A DNA stretch of 64,000 nucleotides from Pezicula radicicola (GCA_003008705.1 PDUO01000033.1:65223-129222); one strand, 5' to 3'. Positions 11,061-22,703 are shown, counted from the stretch's first letter. The notes: generated by a model from the letters alone, not told the origin. Program-made: numbers and translations.

Positions 11061-12019
11061 ATGAATACCTCGCCAAATGACGACGCTTCCTCGGCGATTT
11101 CGTTGAGGCAAATGTCACAGCAGTTGGAAGTGATTGTCCCAGGAGACGACTGGACAGGTGTGATGAGCGCTTCAAGGCGGAGAAGACTGCAGAATCGTCT
11201 TAACCAGAGAGCTTATAGTCAGTGCCTTCATCTCGAATGCCAGGCCGTGGATATTGACAACTAATCAGCCACTTGAATACAGGAAGAAGGCAGCTGCGTC
11301 AAGCTCAGTGCCTAAACGATCAATCTGGCGTGCCCATTGAACAGGGCCGTCAGGCTCCTGACGATGTGCCGCAACGAGATTCCAGAGATCCAGAAGGACG
11401 CTCCGCTCCTAACCGGGAATGCCGATTTACTCTTTCAGAGACACGGAGCAATCTACATCAGTTTGCTAGACAAGCATACCAGGATTACATCTTAGCATCA
11501 CCAAGGCTAACTGCTCTGCATACACTGGTCCAATTAAATATACTGAACGCGATTAGCCACAACGCCGGCGCCTTGGGTATCACGGTAGAATCGCTGTGCA
11601 ACGACAATGCCGTTTCGCCATTTAATCGTCAAGGCCCTTGCGTATCATGGGAATCTCTCCCAGCAAACCTTCGGCCTACCACGCTACAAACAACTATACG
11701 CCACCATCCTTGGATCGACCTATTTCCAATCCCGCAGATGAGAGACAACTTCATTCGCGTCTGCGACAGCATTGATGAGGATGATTTATATTTTGACCTT
11801 GTCGATGTTAAAGAAGAAGACGCTGGCGAGAAGCCTAACTTAATCGTCTGGGGCAATCCGTCGGATCTTAGGGCATGGGAGGCAAGCGTACCGTTCTTGC
11901 GCAAATGGGGCTGGATGCTCCGAGGATGTCGGGAGATTCTTGACGCCACCAATTACTGGCGTGAGAGACGGGGAGAAAAGAGGTTGATCTTCGATATCGT
12001 GAATGATTCAAAAGGTTGA
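11061..12019 (+). CDS. bZIP-like transcription factor with DUF3425 domain
   Basis: Exon 1 runs 11061-11217 and exon 2 runs 11283-12019, split by a 65-bp phase-1 intron (GTCAGT..CAG, with CTAAT branch). The spliced product is about 297 residues. Near residue 30-55 lies GDDWTGVMSASRRRRLQNRLNQRAYRRRQ, read here in pieces: the basic region RRRRLQNRLNQRAYR resembles the fungal bZIP variant that precedes DUF3425. The DUF3425 part includes HHPWIDLFPIPQMRDN, EDDLYFDLV, LIVWGNPSDLRAWE and FLRKWGWMLRGCREIL, then NYWRERRGEKRL. The start at 11061 was chosen for its CAAC context; in-frame ATGs exist further upstream (10911, 10989, 11037). Nuclear DNA-binding regulator, target unknown. No nearby partner is obvious; the nearest intact gene is the tannase-like enzyme, transcribed away from it. 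Confidence 0.85.
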
Positions 12020-13927
12020 TTCACTTTTCTACAACCGCGTCAAAGAAGGTCATACGTGTATATGCTGCTCAGCTCGAGCTGATGTAATTGATGGCCACTT
12101 GCCTCACTTCTATTACTCTCTAATGGGCTTGTATTTTAAGAAATAGATGCCGCTTGACCAAGCCAAATCAGCGAGAAGTACCGTACTTTGTGTTCGAGGT
12201 CGGAAGTTGAAGTCACCAGCTGCAACCCTATGCTTCACACCTATCTTCTCCAACAGCTTAATGTTCTGGAGAGTAACTATATCAACCATTGCCCTCCGGG
12301 ACTCCTCGTCTCTCTACCGGAATCTAGGTATACCTCAGTCTAATCGGCCTCGAATCGCTGGCAGACTTTGGCCAGCACCATTACTTGTCCTTGGCTAGGT
12401 AAGTTCCAATCGCGAAATCGTGATAGTGTCCTTAACTACTGTAGCGTGTAAAGGTGCTTCTCTACCTTCCAGCCTTTGCCTCTCAGCGCAGCGCATTCCA
12501 AGCCGACAATACCTCCCTCGTAATATCTACCGTATCCTGCCAATTCTTGTACCCCTCCTAAACTGACTCTATCGCGCGCTGCATCGTCACCAAAATCACT
12601 GAAGTCGTTTAGTCCGCTGAGATTCGTTCGCGCATCGCATGCAGCTGGCCAGAGGCAGCATCGACAGGCGGCTGGTCTGATTCTGTCAGTGAGATTTGCC
12701 CATCGTAGAGGGATGGAATGACAGCATACTGTCCCTCGGTCCTCAGTCATATTCGCCGCGCCACGTCGCAACAGCAACATACATCTCTCGGAGGTCATGT
12801 CGAGAAGCTGTCCCACGCGTGCATCGAGTCTTCTGTGCTTTCGCCGGTAACGTTGGAGTGCTGGCTGGCAATGGGGAGGCTCTGCGTTGTGGGAAGTTGG
12901 TGGGCTCTGGGTTCTGGGAAGATCGTGAATCGTGAACTGTAGTGCTGGCCGTGTGCTGTGGGAAGACTACGGGTTGTTGGAAGGCTCTAGGTAGTGGGCA
13001 GTGGTGCTGGCTGTGGGGAGACTCTGAGCTGCGGGAAGGTTCTGAGTCGTAGGAAGGTCCTGAGCTGTAGGCTCTGGTGTTGATAGTGCGATAAGTTGTA
13101 TTAGATCTAATAGCTATATGTTCTTACCAACAACCTATGAGGCTTAAGGTATTACGCTAAACTTTTATTAGTACTTTACCCTCTTTTACTACTCTCTCCT
13201 GTTTAAAACATATATAAAAAAGAGGGATAAGAAATAGAGAGTAGAAAAAATTTAAAGTCTTAGTAAAGTCTTGGTAAAATCTTAGTATAAAATAATTATA
13301 TGATTTTACCTAATTAAAAGGCGACGAATCACACCCGCCTAAGGCAAATATAACGCGGTGTAATTTCTGCCTTATAATTGTGCTAGATTCGTAACTTACG
13401 AAAGGTGCACACCGCCTTCTTTTCGGCTCAGCAAAATTATACTACTGGCACGGCAGACTGTTGAGAGTGCAACCCCTTTTTTTGTCATGTGATTCTTTTA
13501 AGCTCTTTATTTTAATTCAATTACTCAAACTTGCTAGGTTTAATATTATCCTCGGAATTAGTAATATAGATCAACGAGGATACTACTCCGCGTAAGGTAG
13601 TATTTTAAAAGTGCAGGATGCTATGGTCTATTGTCGGTGTAGTGTAGATTATAGGAATACTCTGGATTTTAGTATAAAATTTCAGCTTGCTCTAAATTCT
13701 ACTACGTCGAATTTATATACCTTAAGCCAAAGTAGTCCGAATAATACTATTAGATTTCAGACTACTTTAGCTTAAAGTATAAATAAGGCATATACACTAT
13801 CTTATAATATATTAAGGTATTATACTTTAGACGCAATCACTTCAAGATGTAATATTTTAAACCAATGTATATATAGTTTAAGTACTGCTAGGGTCGCTCT
13901 ATTCTAAAGGTAGAGACACCTAGGGGT
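12020..13927. other. Intergenic with low-complexity and AT-rich parts
   Basis: About 12860-13090 is made of degenerate G-rich repeats built on GCTGTGGGAAGACTCTGAG. About 13090-13900 is AT-rich and contains the fold-back sequence listed separately. A minus-strand frame at 12436-12816 looks protein-like at its end (GRYYEGGIVGLECAALRG) but I cannot identify it. Confidence 0.4.
13716..13781. repeat. Fold-back repeat
   Basis: ATACCTTAAGCCAAAGTAGT (from 13717) is repeated in inverted orientation as ACTACTTTAGCTTAAAGTAT ending at 13780, with a spacer of about 15 bp. Probably an end or core of a small transposon. No function is assigned. Confidence 0.55.
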
Positions 13928-14383
13928 TTGATGATTCTTCAAAACGAGAACCCCTTGTCCAGTGCAGTAAAAAGAACAAAAACCGAGCATCTGAGGACAG
14001 AATATGGTCCGATTAGAATCGCATATTATGAGGACAAGTGGCATTATGAAGAGGCTTACAGAGCTCGGCCTATTTTTAGAATTGAGGGGTCCAAATCTGG
14101 CTCCCTATCACTTGGATTCGGCTGGCAAAAGTCGCACTCTCACCTGTACGCGGTGCGGGCTACGAACCTGGGATTGAGCGTTTATTTGCAATATGATTCC
14201 AGAGCCAACGAGAGACTCGCGCATTCGGTGGAGCTGTTGTGGTGTTGCTGGCGCTTGGGGAGGTCTTGCCAACTTCCTCGAGAGGAGGCAATGTGGCCAC
14301 ATCAGAACAGAGGACTACCACCAAACTGGATATTAAAACCATCCGACGACGAGGTACTTGTGTCGAGAGCGAGACTCCTCTAG
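13928..14383 (+). other. Open frame of 151 codons, unidentified
   Basis: Begins MMILQNENPLSSAVKR and ends SDDEVLVSRARLL. I recognise no domain. A different frame of the same DNA reads PYHLDSAGKSRTLTCTRCG, which looks like a degenerate zinc-binding segment, so the open frame may be a shadow of a broken gene. I would not call it a gene without homology. Confidence 0.2.
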
Positions 14384-16234
14384 TCTTCAGTGGCTAGATG
14401 TAAGTGGAATCGTGGCCTACTTCGTCGATAGGATACCTCTGGTGCGGGATGCAAAGTTTTCACGCTGAGCCTACGCGTACAGATCAGCGATCTGGAAGTA
14501 TTGCAAAGTAGCCTACCCGTCACTTGTTAAGGGGTAGTACTAGGCGGTTGTTAGGGGATGGACTCGGGCACTTGTTAAGGGAAGGTTGAAGGGTCGGGAG
14601 CGGTTGGCTGTGTGTGGCTCTTTTGATTCACACCGCCGCGTGGTTATAGGACGAGGTTAAGGGCGGCGTGGAACTAGGAACTTGTTGCAGGAGAGTAACA
14701 AGAGCACGATCCCTGGGTAGGATTAGTAGGGCGAGCGCGATGAGAGACTTGTGAGTGCGTCTGGGCATGAAGAGTAGGACTAGGATGACTGGTGGCTCAA
14801 CGCGATACCAACCACTCTACGAGGGCTGTCCAAACCACAATGATCACTTTAATTGTTGCGAATACGACTACTATAGCGCGTATGCGATTCCGGTCACGAT
14901 CGGCCAGTGGCCTAGGTCTAGCATGTTTTTGATTCTCTGAGTGTAGCCCCGGCGCCAGCTGCTTGCGACCCGAAGACTGAGTTCACAGGCAGCCAGGTCC
15001 TGGTTGCACAGGAAGCCGGTACTGCAGAGACACAGGGAGACAGTGGGTGAGAAGGATGCGGCGTATTGGTTAGTAGGGGGGGGGGGGAGCCATACTACGC
15101 TGCCTGGTTAGGAGTGTAGGTACAACAGGGCAACCTCTGCGAGACACGGTCGGCCTTGTGGTGAGGGGATACCTAGCAAGGTAGCGCGAAGTGGTTCATA
15201 CCCGTGGGGCGCGGTGAAATGTTCACTGGACGGTGTCACTAGTATTCCCCGTAAATAGTCAGGGGATTACAGCTGAGCTGCGAGAGGCCTTTTTTGTTGC
15301 ACATCGCAAAATTTACGGGAGGCCTCCTCCGCTCACTGACATTATATTCCAATCAATATCTTTTATAAATACAATTCAAGTTTTGTTGTATATTGCAAGA
15401 GGGCGATTGCATAAGAAAAGTACAGCCTATTAAATAGGAAAATGCCGGCGTCGGGCTGTGTGGTTGTAACTCGGTCTAGCTCCTAGACCTAGCTCCTCGT
15501 CGGGGTTTGTGTCTAAGGCTCTGTAAGTGTCGTCACGGATTCTTATATAGGAATATAAGTCGTTACTAGTAAAGGAATGCCAATGTATTGAAATACTATT
15601 GAGGTTGAGCATGAAGCTCCTATCTAATAGGTGAAGACCTAGACTTATATAGAACCTTCGTGGGTTGGAGTCTTTCCATGGCTCAGGACTCCCTAGGAGT
15701 CACGACCCCTCCCAGACTCCACCACATGACCTATTGCCCGTGATATCTGGTTGGTTCCCCATGAGCCCGAAGTAGCCCCTTGCGTGACCAATGAGATATA
15801 CATAAGAGATGTGCCCATTGAGCCTAAGGTCCCTGGTCACGTGTTCGTGTTCGTAACATACCGGTATACGATTTCATTTGTTCAGCTTATACTAGTGCAA
15901 GCCCGTGATAGCAGGCATCCGATGCATCTCCCCTACCTAGTTTTGAAGGGAAAAGTGACCTCTTGGACAGACCGTCCGCGAGGAAGACAAAAGTTTTTAG
16001 GAGGGGAGCCACCTAAGTTGAAAAGGGAGTATAGGCGGATTTTAAGAGAGACTTGATTATGCTTGATTGTATGCCGCGATCCCGAAGGTAGTCAGATTGC
16101 GAGGTTATTTGTAGATTCATCAATTCCTGTTGTTACCGAATATGCCATATAAACAGAAAAAAGCAAAAAAGCCGCAAGCTGCCAATTAAGAAAGACTACT
16201 CATAGCACAGAACTACTCATCGACACTCATAAGT
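14384..16234. other. Long stretch without recognisable gene
   Basis: GC-normal to AT-rich DNA. A run of 12 G occupies 15076-15087. A plus-strand open frame of 66 codons at 15233-15433 (AELREAFFVAHRKIYGRPPP) could be a remnant of coding sequence but is not identifiable. The rest shows nothing I can name. Confidence 0.45.
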
Positions 16235-17227
16235 CTAGCCCAAACTCGGGTACGGACAGTAGGATCTTTGATTCTCATCCAGAAGATAATATTGACGGCT
16301 TTCACTTGACCCCTCCTCGCCGTAATGAGCGATATCCGGACTCAAAGGGATCTCGTCAAACTCGGCTACCAACCCTCTAACCTTCTCAACCGCTGCATCG
16401 CGTTTCTTCACCGTATTAAACAGGATATCGAAGATCCATTTCGGCTGTATAACATAGACCAGGTTGGGATTGTATCTTGACTGTCGCTTGACGTGTGCTG
16501 GTGTGAGTATAACTGGAAACCAGGGAACCCCATCGAAGCAGAATGTCCATTTGTTAGAGCTTGTGTCAGTCGGGATTTCGTGGGGCCAGGGTTTTCTATC
16601 GAAGGCCCTGAGGCGTCTAAGGAATGACCAGAAGTCGAGGTTGTATTGCTCAACGGTGCGTGGTTTAGCTGGAGGGCAGAGCACCACTAATGTGGTGTGC
16701 GGACCGCAAGAGTGGGAAATAGCAAGGTAGGATGGTAGAACGCTCCCTATCAGGCGTACGTTCCGAGGCTTGGAGGGATCATCTGAGTGGATGAACACGT
16801 AGCGATGATTGCTTGCCTTGTAGCCCTTCGTTGCGTAAATACAGGGAAATGTTTTCATTCCGTGCGCTTCAGATAATATTACGGTAGAAAATTCATCGTA
16901 TGCTCGTCGCTGCCATGTCTCTGGTCCATATATTGCTTCTAGTTCGCCTCTGAGTCTTGTGAGTAACTATACTTTCAAAGAGAGCCTTCATTTTTACCTA
17001 GTCATAAGTTTCTTATTATCATCCTTATCAAAGCCACTTTCAGGTAATACTGAATTAAGATAACGCCTGACTATGTTGAATGCATGTTGAGACTGTTTGG
17101 CCAAGGAAATATATGAGTAGGCACTTTGGGGATGCAGATAACCTGCGAGCCCAGCCGCCAAGAGAGTCAAGCCAAGTATAAGAACGGAATATGGCATCTC
17201 CAATACTAGAGTGCCTGAGAGCATCAT
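16235..17227 (-). CDS. YqcI/YcgG family protein with N-terminal membrane anchor
   Basis: Exon 1 is 17227-16998 and exon 2 is 16955-16235, joined by a proposed 42-nt phase-2 intron (GTAAAA..AAG, CTCAC branch). Splicing joins NKKLMTR to LRGELEAIYGPETWQRRA and gives about 316 residues. The N-terminal 30 residues include MPYSVLILGLTLLAAGLAGYL, split here as one hydrophobic helix, predicted as a membrane anchor. The C-terminal 230 residues show the family marks TFPCIYATKGYK, CGPHTTLVVLCPP, EQYNLDFWSFLRRL, KPWPHEIPTD, WTFCFDGVPWFPV and VIQPKWIFD. Biochemical role of this family is unsettled. An in-frame ATG at 17197 would give a shorter leader. Without the intron the two parts are separated by stops, so the intron is needed for the fusion; exon 2 alone lacks its own good start. 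Confidence 0.75.
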
Positions 17228-18185
17228 TACTGGTGTGGTGGTTTCGAAGTTTTTCTGAGTGTAAACTACGAGAAGTAAATTTCTTGGGTTTTAGGAGAAA
17301 CGTGAAATTATCAACGCTTATATACAGGCTTGGGCTCCAGGCCATGAAACTGAGGACGAAGAGCCCTTTCGTAGGTGTCACGAGAACGTCTCAACCGTTT
17401 AAACGTTTGAAGCTTAGACCAGGCCATTCCCTCACTTTCTCCGGAGATAACTTTATAGAGTAACCTGAGGGGGTTAATACGAGCTTCTGTCAGTGCGGGT
17501 ATACCCTTGCGTACCCCATAGAGTAACAGTTACGAAGTAGTCGTCTGGGGTAAAAGCTTAAGTTTAGTCACAAAAACTTAAAAATATTTTTTCCGAAAGT
17601 TTAAAAGTTTAAACCAAGAATGTATTATGTATGACCCTTCCTTCTTATAAGACAAACCTAGTACTTAATCGCTCATCCTGCAAATCTTCATCATCCGTGG
17701 TACGTTTCTTACAAAATCACGAACGACACTCAGGCGCTATAGCAGGTCTGTGAAACGCTAGGGACCACGATCATCGCCAGGAAATTTACTGGTGGATGTT
17801 CTCAAGATGATTGCATAAACTACTCCTTAGATAAAAAGTGCCGGAGTGCTTCAGTGCATAAAACTAATCCCTCAGGGGCTGACGCATGCTACCGAATGGC
17901 CCGGTGAAGGGTAAGATGATGGTCTTGGGGAAGCTATGCAACCCTTTGCAGCAGAACAACAAGGTATTATCACCAATAGCAGATAGTTCAAGACCTGTAG
18001 CCTCACTCTCCGGCTTAACGCCTTATGAGATGCGACAAGTCCGATGTAAGCTTCTGTGGACCGCAGCCTCTCTCACCCATCTCGACTCTCCCCTGCATGC
18101 TTACGATCTAGGTCGTACTATGCTGAAAACTTTTTGAAAATCTATAGTATCAATACTTGAAGTTTAGCCAAGTATCCAGCGCCGT
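17228..18185. other. Intergenic, no gene seen
   Basis: Promoter side of the YqcI/YcgG gene and featureless DNA. An 83-codon open frame at 17886-18137 shows no recognisable motif. Confidence 0.45.
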
Positions 18186-18189
18186 AATC

Positions 18190-18980
18190 AATTCGGCAGC
18201 GTATGTGATCCAGCATCGGATCACATACGCTGCTGGATTATATACACCGTTGAATTATATACGGTGTTGAATTGTTTATACCATTGGATTACATACGCTG
18301 CCGGACCACATACGGTGCGGAATCACTTTCGCTGCTGGATCATACACGCTGCTGGACCCAGTGTAGGTAACAATACAAACAATACGATATAGGCCACCTT
18401 GATATCATATTGCAACAATACGATATAGGGTTCGAAATATCATATCGATTGCAATATAGGATTCGAAATATCATATTGCAACGATATATATTGTAATATT
18501 GCTATATCAAATGATATTACTATATAAAATCAAGAAACCTCTAACACCTTACTATCTATAGTGCTATTATTCTTCCTATCTAATTTATTTATTTAAGAGG
18601 TATATTAGGTGTTTGATATTATTATATTACCTACTATATAGGCCGAAAAACATAAATATTAGTTATGGTGTTGTTTACTCCGGAAGGGAATAATTATTTC
18701 CTAGGCCGATTATAGGTTTCTAGGCCAATTAGAGCCCTAGAAAAGGTTATTACAAACTAGATAAATCTTACTAATCAATATCACGATATAGCAATATTAT
18801 AACAATATGGGAAGTCTAATATCATATCATATTACAATAATATAGGGTTTCTAATATCACATCATATTGCAACAATATGGTATTGTCAATATAGTATTAC
18901 CCATATCGTCATATTGTTACCTACACTGGCTGGACCGCTTACGGTGCTGAATCACATACAGCACTAGATCACGCTAAAAG
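18190..18980. repeat. Minisatellite interrupted by a hAT-type MITE
   Basis: Imperfect 17-21 bp units of the type CATACGCTGCTGGATCA fill 18190-18358 in mixed orientations and resume at 18929-18980. Related units recur at about 19165-19225 (CAGCGTATATAATCTAGCAA). The array is split by the element at 18359-18928. Confidence 0.75.
18359..18928. mobile_element. hAT-type MITE, 570 bp, with 8-bp target duplication
   Basis: The ends are inverted repeats: CAGTGTAGGTAACAATA at the left and its reverse complement TATTGTTACCTACACTG at the right. The flanks are GCTGGACC on both sides (18351-18358 and 18929-18936), an exact 8-bp target duplication. CAG-starting ends plus 8-bp duplication are diagnostic of the hAT superfamily. 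The interior is noncoding and built from repeats of ATATCATATTGCAACAATA-like sequence next to both ends, as is common in hAT MITEs. Confidence 0.88.
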
Positions 18981-19462
18981 ATAAACTCCCAAGCCCTGCA
19001 GCCTATTAAAAGATGAGCCCCGCCCAATACAAACACGTTTGTAGAGAAGAGAGTATCCCGAGATAATAGTCACCTCAACTATTAACATATTCAAATTATA
19101 ATACTCAGAGAAGGTCAAGATATAAGATTCAGGGTGTCCCCTTCCGATAGCGTGTGTGGCTTAGTACTATAAGCGATCCAGCAGCGTATATAATCTAGCA
19201 ACGTATATAATCCGGCAGCGTATAGTGTATAACGCAAGCAAGGCTAATAACGTACAGGACCCTGCCTACTAGCTCTTCATAATTCGGTCTAGGTTGGCCT
19301 TACCACTCTACTAGTTATCTCTAACTAAGTTAAAACTAACCTTATACTTATTATATCTTTTAGTCTAAGTTAAACTATAAGAAGTTTATTTATATAAATT
19401 TTTTTATTAACTTTTATAAAGTCATAGTGTAATACAAGGTATATTGTTACTTTTAAGTTTCT

Positions 19463-20949
19463 TTGAATTTACTCCTAGGGCTCCTCTTAGTGCAGAGAAC
19501 ATTAACGACTGCGCAGGTATGTCTACGTGTTTCTACCTTCGAAGTGTACCAGCTCACGGTCTCTTGTCTTTTTTTTAATGAAAAAAAAAACAAGGCAATG
19601 CTAGCTATAGTATGTGCTCATGCTGTGTCCCAGATTCGGCCCTTCTACCAACCGAGGTCAGAGGCTATCTTTGCAATGAATTACTCATGCTTGTCGCTAG
19701 AGGATGTGCCCATATATGAAGCCGCGAACATCGCTCCATCACTTGACTTAGGTAAAAGGTATAGATTCAGGGGATTGGAAGAAGATCAATCCAGAACTTT
19801 CTAGATCATATATTGCCTAGAAAAGGAGCTCTCATTCCATACCACAAGATGCTCCGTGAGTGGCATCACGTCTATGCTGGGCTACCTGCATGTGCGCTCT
19901 ACTGATAGCTCCTACCAGGCAATCGACGATTGTGACATAGGTAGTATTTCAATTCCACTAACACGGCACGACATCTTGGGAGACTTGGACTGGCTACGCG
20001 TCTGGGCGTCATACTGTCGGATTATATCGAGAGCGTACGAGCGGCTGTTTTCTGTCAGCGCAATTCTGAATTCAAACAAGGTATATCGTGATGAAATAGA
20101 CCGGATCCAGGATATGCTTCAGGAATGGAGGAGTCTGATCCCTACGGAATATCGACCTGGCCGACCTGACCATAAACACTGTCACGGAAATAATGTTGCG
20201 ACTTCCATGGTACTGCGTGTTCATCTTTTATACTTCAACCTGTTGATTGCCTTGTCACGACTTGAGCTATACACCAGTGAGGACACACACGCAGAACGCC
20301 GCTTTTAGAGCAAAGGGACTCTGATGAAGAGTGTGCGCTCAATCCTCGATCTTACCTAGGTTATATCTATCAATTTGTCGACACCTACGTGGTAAGAATT
20401 GATCAAAATGAATTCTGTAACAGGCTAATTCTTCGTTGCTTCAGGATTGTAGGTCACATGCCCCTCGTGGCAACCTTCATCATTTTTGAATTCGTCGTGC
20501 ACAATCCCACTCACAATGAGACTGCAAGAAATTTAGCTTCTCTCGATATTGCTGCTGGCTACTTTAGCAGGATGGAGATTTCATCCGATAGTCGTCTGCA
20601 CCGGGTGGACATAGCGCAGTTCTCACATATAGCGCGAACACATGTTGAAACGCAGCGGGAAGCCCTTGAAGGCTGTGAAAATGACGGTCACGGACGAGCT
20701 ATAAGAGACGTTGTATTCCAATGGAACAGCAGTGAACATCGGCTAGGTACAGATCTCAATGGAATCAAAGACTCAGAACCATCTAGCGAAGCTACAGCAT
20801 CTGCGCAGCATAATGGCGATGAAAGCCTTGCATTAGCTCAACCAGCGAGGAGCTCGTCCGACAAGCGTGGAAATTTTGAGGTTAATATTCCCTTTCTCAA
20901 ACTTAATGAGACCACTTCCCGAGAAGTCAAGAAAACCAGCCATAACTGA
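19463..20949 (+). pseudogene. Fungal transcription factor (middle homology region), dead
   Basis: One reading frame runs from about 19463 to 20949 but carries three TAG stops and one good intron. Blocks typical of the fungal-specific transcription factor domain are YCLEKELSFHTTR, the R-Y-E-R-L-F-S segment AYERLFSVSAI, LQEWRSLIPTEYRPG, VLRVHLLYFNLLIALSRLE, then after the intron (20392-20444, GTAAGA..CAG) IVGHMPLVATFIIFEFVVHN and TARNLASLDIAAGYFSRME. Stops lie at 19802-19804 (RTF*IIYCLEK, where relatives have Trp), 20306-20308 and 20357-20359 (DLT*VIS, where Gln is expected). Those are RIP-type changes. The N-terminal Zn2Cys6 cluster is not found upstream. Formerly a nuclear regulator of unknown targets. 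Confidence 0.8.
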
Positions 20950-21728
20950 CATTTCTAGATAGACGCCGTTCTCCCCGAATGATCGTCTCTTTGGCTTCGA
21001 AGACATAGGTCTACTTTACTATCCACTTGACCATAGTCTATTTTCTGCGCCTGATATTGGCCTCATTTACTTTGGGTCTACCGATGCTCAAGTCCGGGAT
21101 TCCTCCTGAAACAGAGGTTCTTGAAGTCTTCCGGACCAAATCACAAGTTTTCTTTCTTTGTATACAATCGTGGAGGCTCCACCGTTGGTTATTGTGAATA
21201 CTCGCCATTATGAGTTGAGTGGGAACAAGGCCCTAGTCATCGTGTGAAATTAAGAGAACGGCAGTCCTCTGTTATCGACCCTTCGAGTTTATAACTTCGA
21301 AATCCCGAGCTTACTTGGTCGTAGTGTGGATATTGAGAAGGGAGAGGAGTTGCTGGCATAATCCTCTAACTTGACGTGTAAGTTGGAGATTTGTTCATCA
21401 TATTAGTTGCAAATTGGAGACAGCGGAAGTATTCCTTTTTTTTATGGCTTACAATGCCTTGTTGGAAATCAACTTCGATATCCATTTTCAAATCGAGGAA
21501 TGTCTACCGCCTTCCTTGCAAGCCCAAGGTACGAAGGCTCCTTGTTACGATGTAGACTTGCAAATTTTGATACTCTCAGCCAGCTTTGTAATATTTCTTA
21601 CTTGCAGAGGCAGGGCTTGTTCTGATAGACACTTCTCTGGCAGCTTAGAAAGTGAGGCATGGCTGAGGTTATCTCTTTGATCATCCAACCTACGGTATAA
21701 GCTCCAAAACCGAGGTCGTGACTACGGA
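20950..21728. other. Intergenic, no gene seen
   Basis: GC-normal DNA between the dead regulator and the MITE block. Two short overlapping open frames at 21407-21680 show no recognisable motif. Confidence 0.45.
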
Positions 21729-21955
21729 GCCCGATAACTACCTTATTTCATAACTCGATTTTCGTAAAAACATAACACTATAGTTAGTTATATTAGGAGT
21801 AAAAGATTAAGAAATACTATAATTCGTAAAATAATAACTTCTAGAAGTATTAATTTTAATATTATATTACTATAAAGTAAAATATATAGTAAAAAGTAAA
21901 TATTGTAGTATTTTCGCGAAAATCAAGTTATAAAATAAGGTACTACTAGGGCCTC
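21729..21955. mobile_element. MITE of the CCCGATAACTACC family, tandem copy 1
   Basis: Begins GCCCGATAACTACCTTATTT and ends with a degenerate inverted copy (AATCAAGTTATAAAATAAGG). The AT-rich interior is shared almost base for base with the next copy. It retains the uninterrupted sequence AGAAGTATTAATTTT at 21843-21857, which is the empty site for the nested element of copy 2. Confidence 0.8.
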
Positions 21956-21956
21956 T

Positions 21957-22324
21957 AGGTACCCGATAACTACCTTATTTCATAACTTGATTTTTAATTT
22001 TTTAAAAAATAATATACTAAAACTAGTTATATTAGGAATAAAGGATTAAGAAATACTATAATTCATAAAATAATAACTTCTAGAAGTATAAAGGATAAAT
22101 TTATTAAACTTGAGCCTAGTCCAAGCGTTTCTTCATATAAATATATCACGTATTAGTCTATTTCATAGCAAAAACGCTTAGACTAGGCTCAAGTTTAATG
22201 AATTTATCCTTCGTATTAATTTTAATATTATATTACTATAAAGTATATATAGTAAAAAGTAAGTATTATAGTGTTTTCGCGAAAATCGAAAATCGAGTTA
22301 TGAAATAAGGTAGTTATCGGGCTC
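21957..22324. mobile_element. MITE of the CCCGATAACTACC family, tandem copy 2 with nested insertion
   Basis: Begins TACCCGATAACTACCTTATTT (split at 20) and ends with a perfect-looking inverted end GGTAGTTATCGGGCTCCG. Without the nested 125-bp element it would match copy 1 in length and sequence. The outer right end matches the outer left end of copy 1 better than its own left end, so the pair may also be read as one larger composite with shared termini (about 21725-22326). Confidence 0.78.
22089..22213. mobile_element. Nested palindromic MITE, 125 bp, TA target
   Basis: Ends are long inverted repeats: AAGGATAAATTTATTAAACT continuing into TGAGCCTAGTC at the left, and the reverse complement at the right. 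Nearly the whole element is a hairpin. It is flanked by TA on both sides (22087-22088, 22214-22215). Copy 1 of the host MITE has a single TA at the same place (21848-21849), proving insertion with TA duplication. This indicates a Tc1/mariner-type MITE. Confidence 0.88.
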
Positions 22325-22437
22325 CGGAGTGACCCCAGCTTCGGATTTTAGTAACACCGAGAATATCGGAATGGGGCTACGTATCAACACAGGCGCGCTG
22401 CTTGACAGTGGAATTACTCCAAATCTGCCAGATTGTA

Positions 22438-22701
22438 CGAAGGTTGCGGTAAAAAGTCATAGGAATTCTTGTATAGTGCCCCGTATTCGCTAATTCATAC
22501 ACTGTGGCCAGGCAACGAGTACTCTAAAGCAGCCTGTAGAGGTTATTTTCTAGGGCTGCGTTTAGGCTTCTGCCCCCGGAAATAAGGGAGTACAGCCTGT
22601 AGCTTACTGCATAGCCCTATAAGCTATCATTAAACTTTTATTTCCGGGGCATTAACCAGCTCTATGACCGATTCCTATGACTTTTTTTGCCGCGACCTTC
22701 G
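22438..22701. mobile_element. Mariner-type MITE, 264 bp
   Basis: Inverted ends CGAAGGTTGCGGTAAAAA..GTCATAGGAAT at the left and their complement at the right (with CGAAGGTCGCGGCAAAAAAAG read inward). TA flanks both ends (22436-22437 and 22702-22703). A second inverted pair, CCCCGGAAATAA and TTATTTCCGGGG, lies inside at about 22574-22640, suggesting either a fold-back core or an older nested element. No coding capacity. Confidence 0.8.
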
Positions 22702-22703
22702 TA

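Noticed and set aside
15247..15316. CCCCGTAAAT/ATTTACGGG inverted pair as transposon ends
   Set aside because: Only about 10 bp match and no flanking duplication is visible, so chance is likely.
18190..18360. Spaced short repeats resembling a CRISPR array
   Set aside because: Units are imperfect, of mixed orientation and without unique spacers of even length. The genome is eukaryotic; it is a minisatellite.
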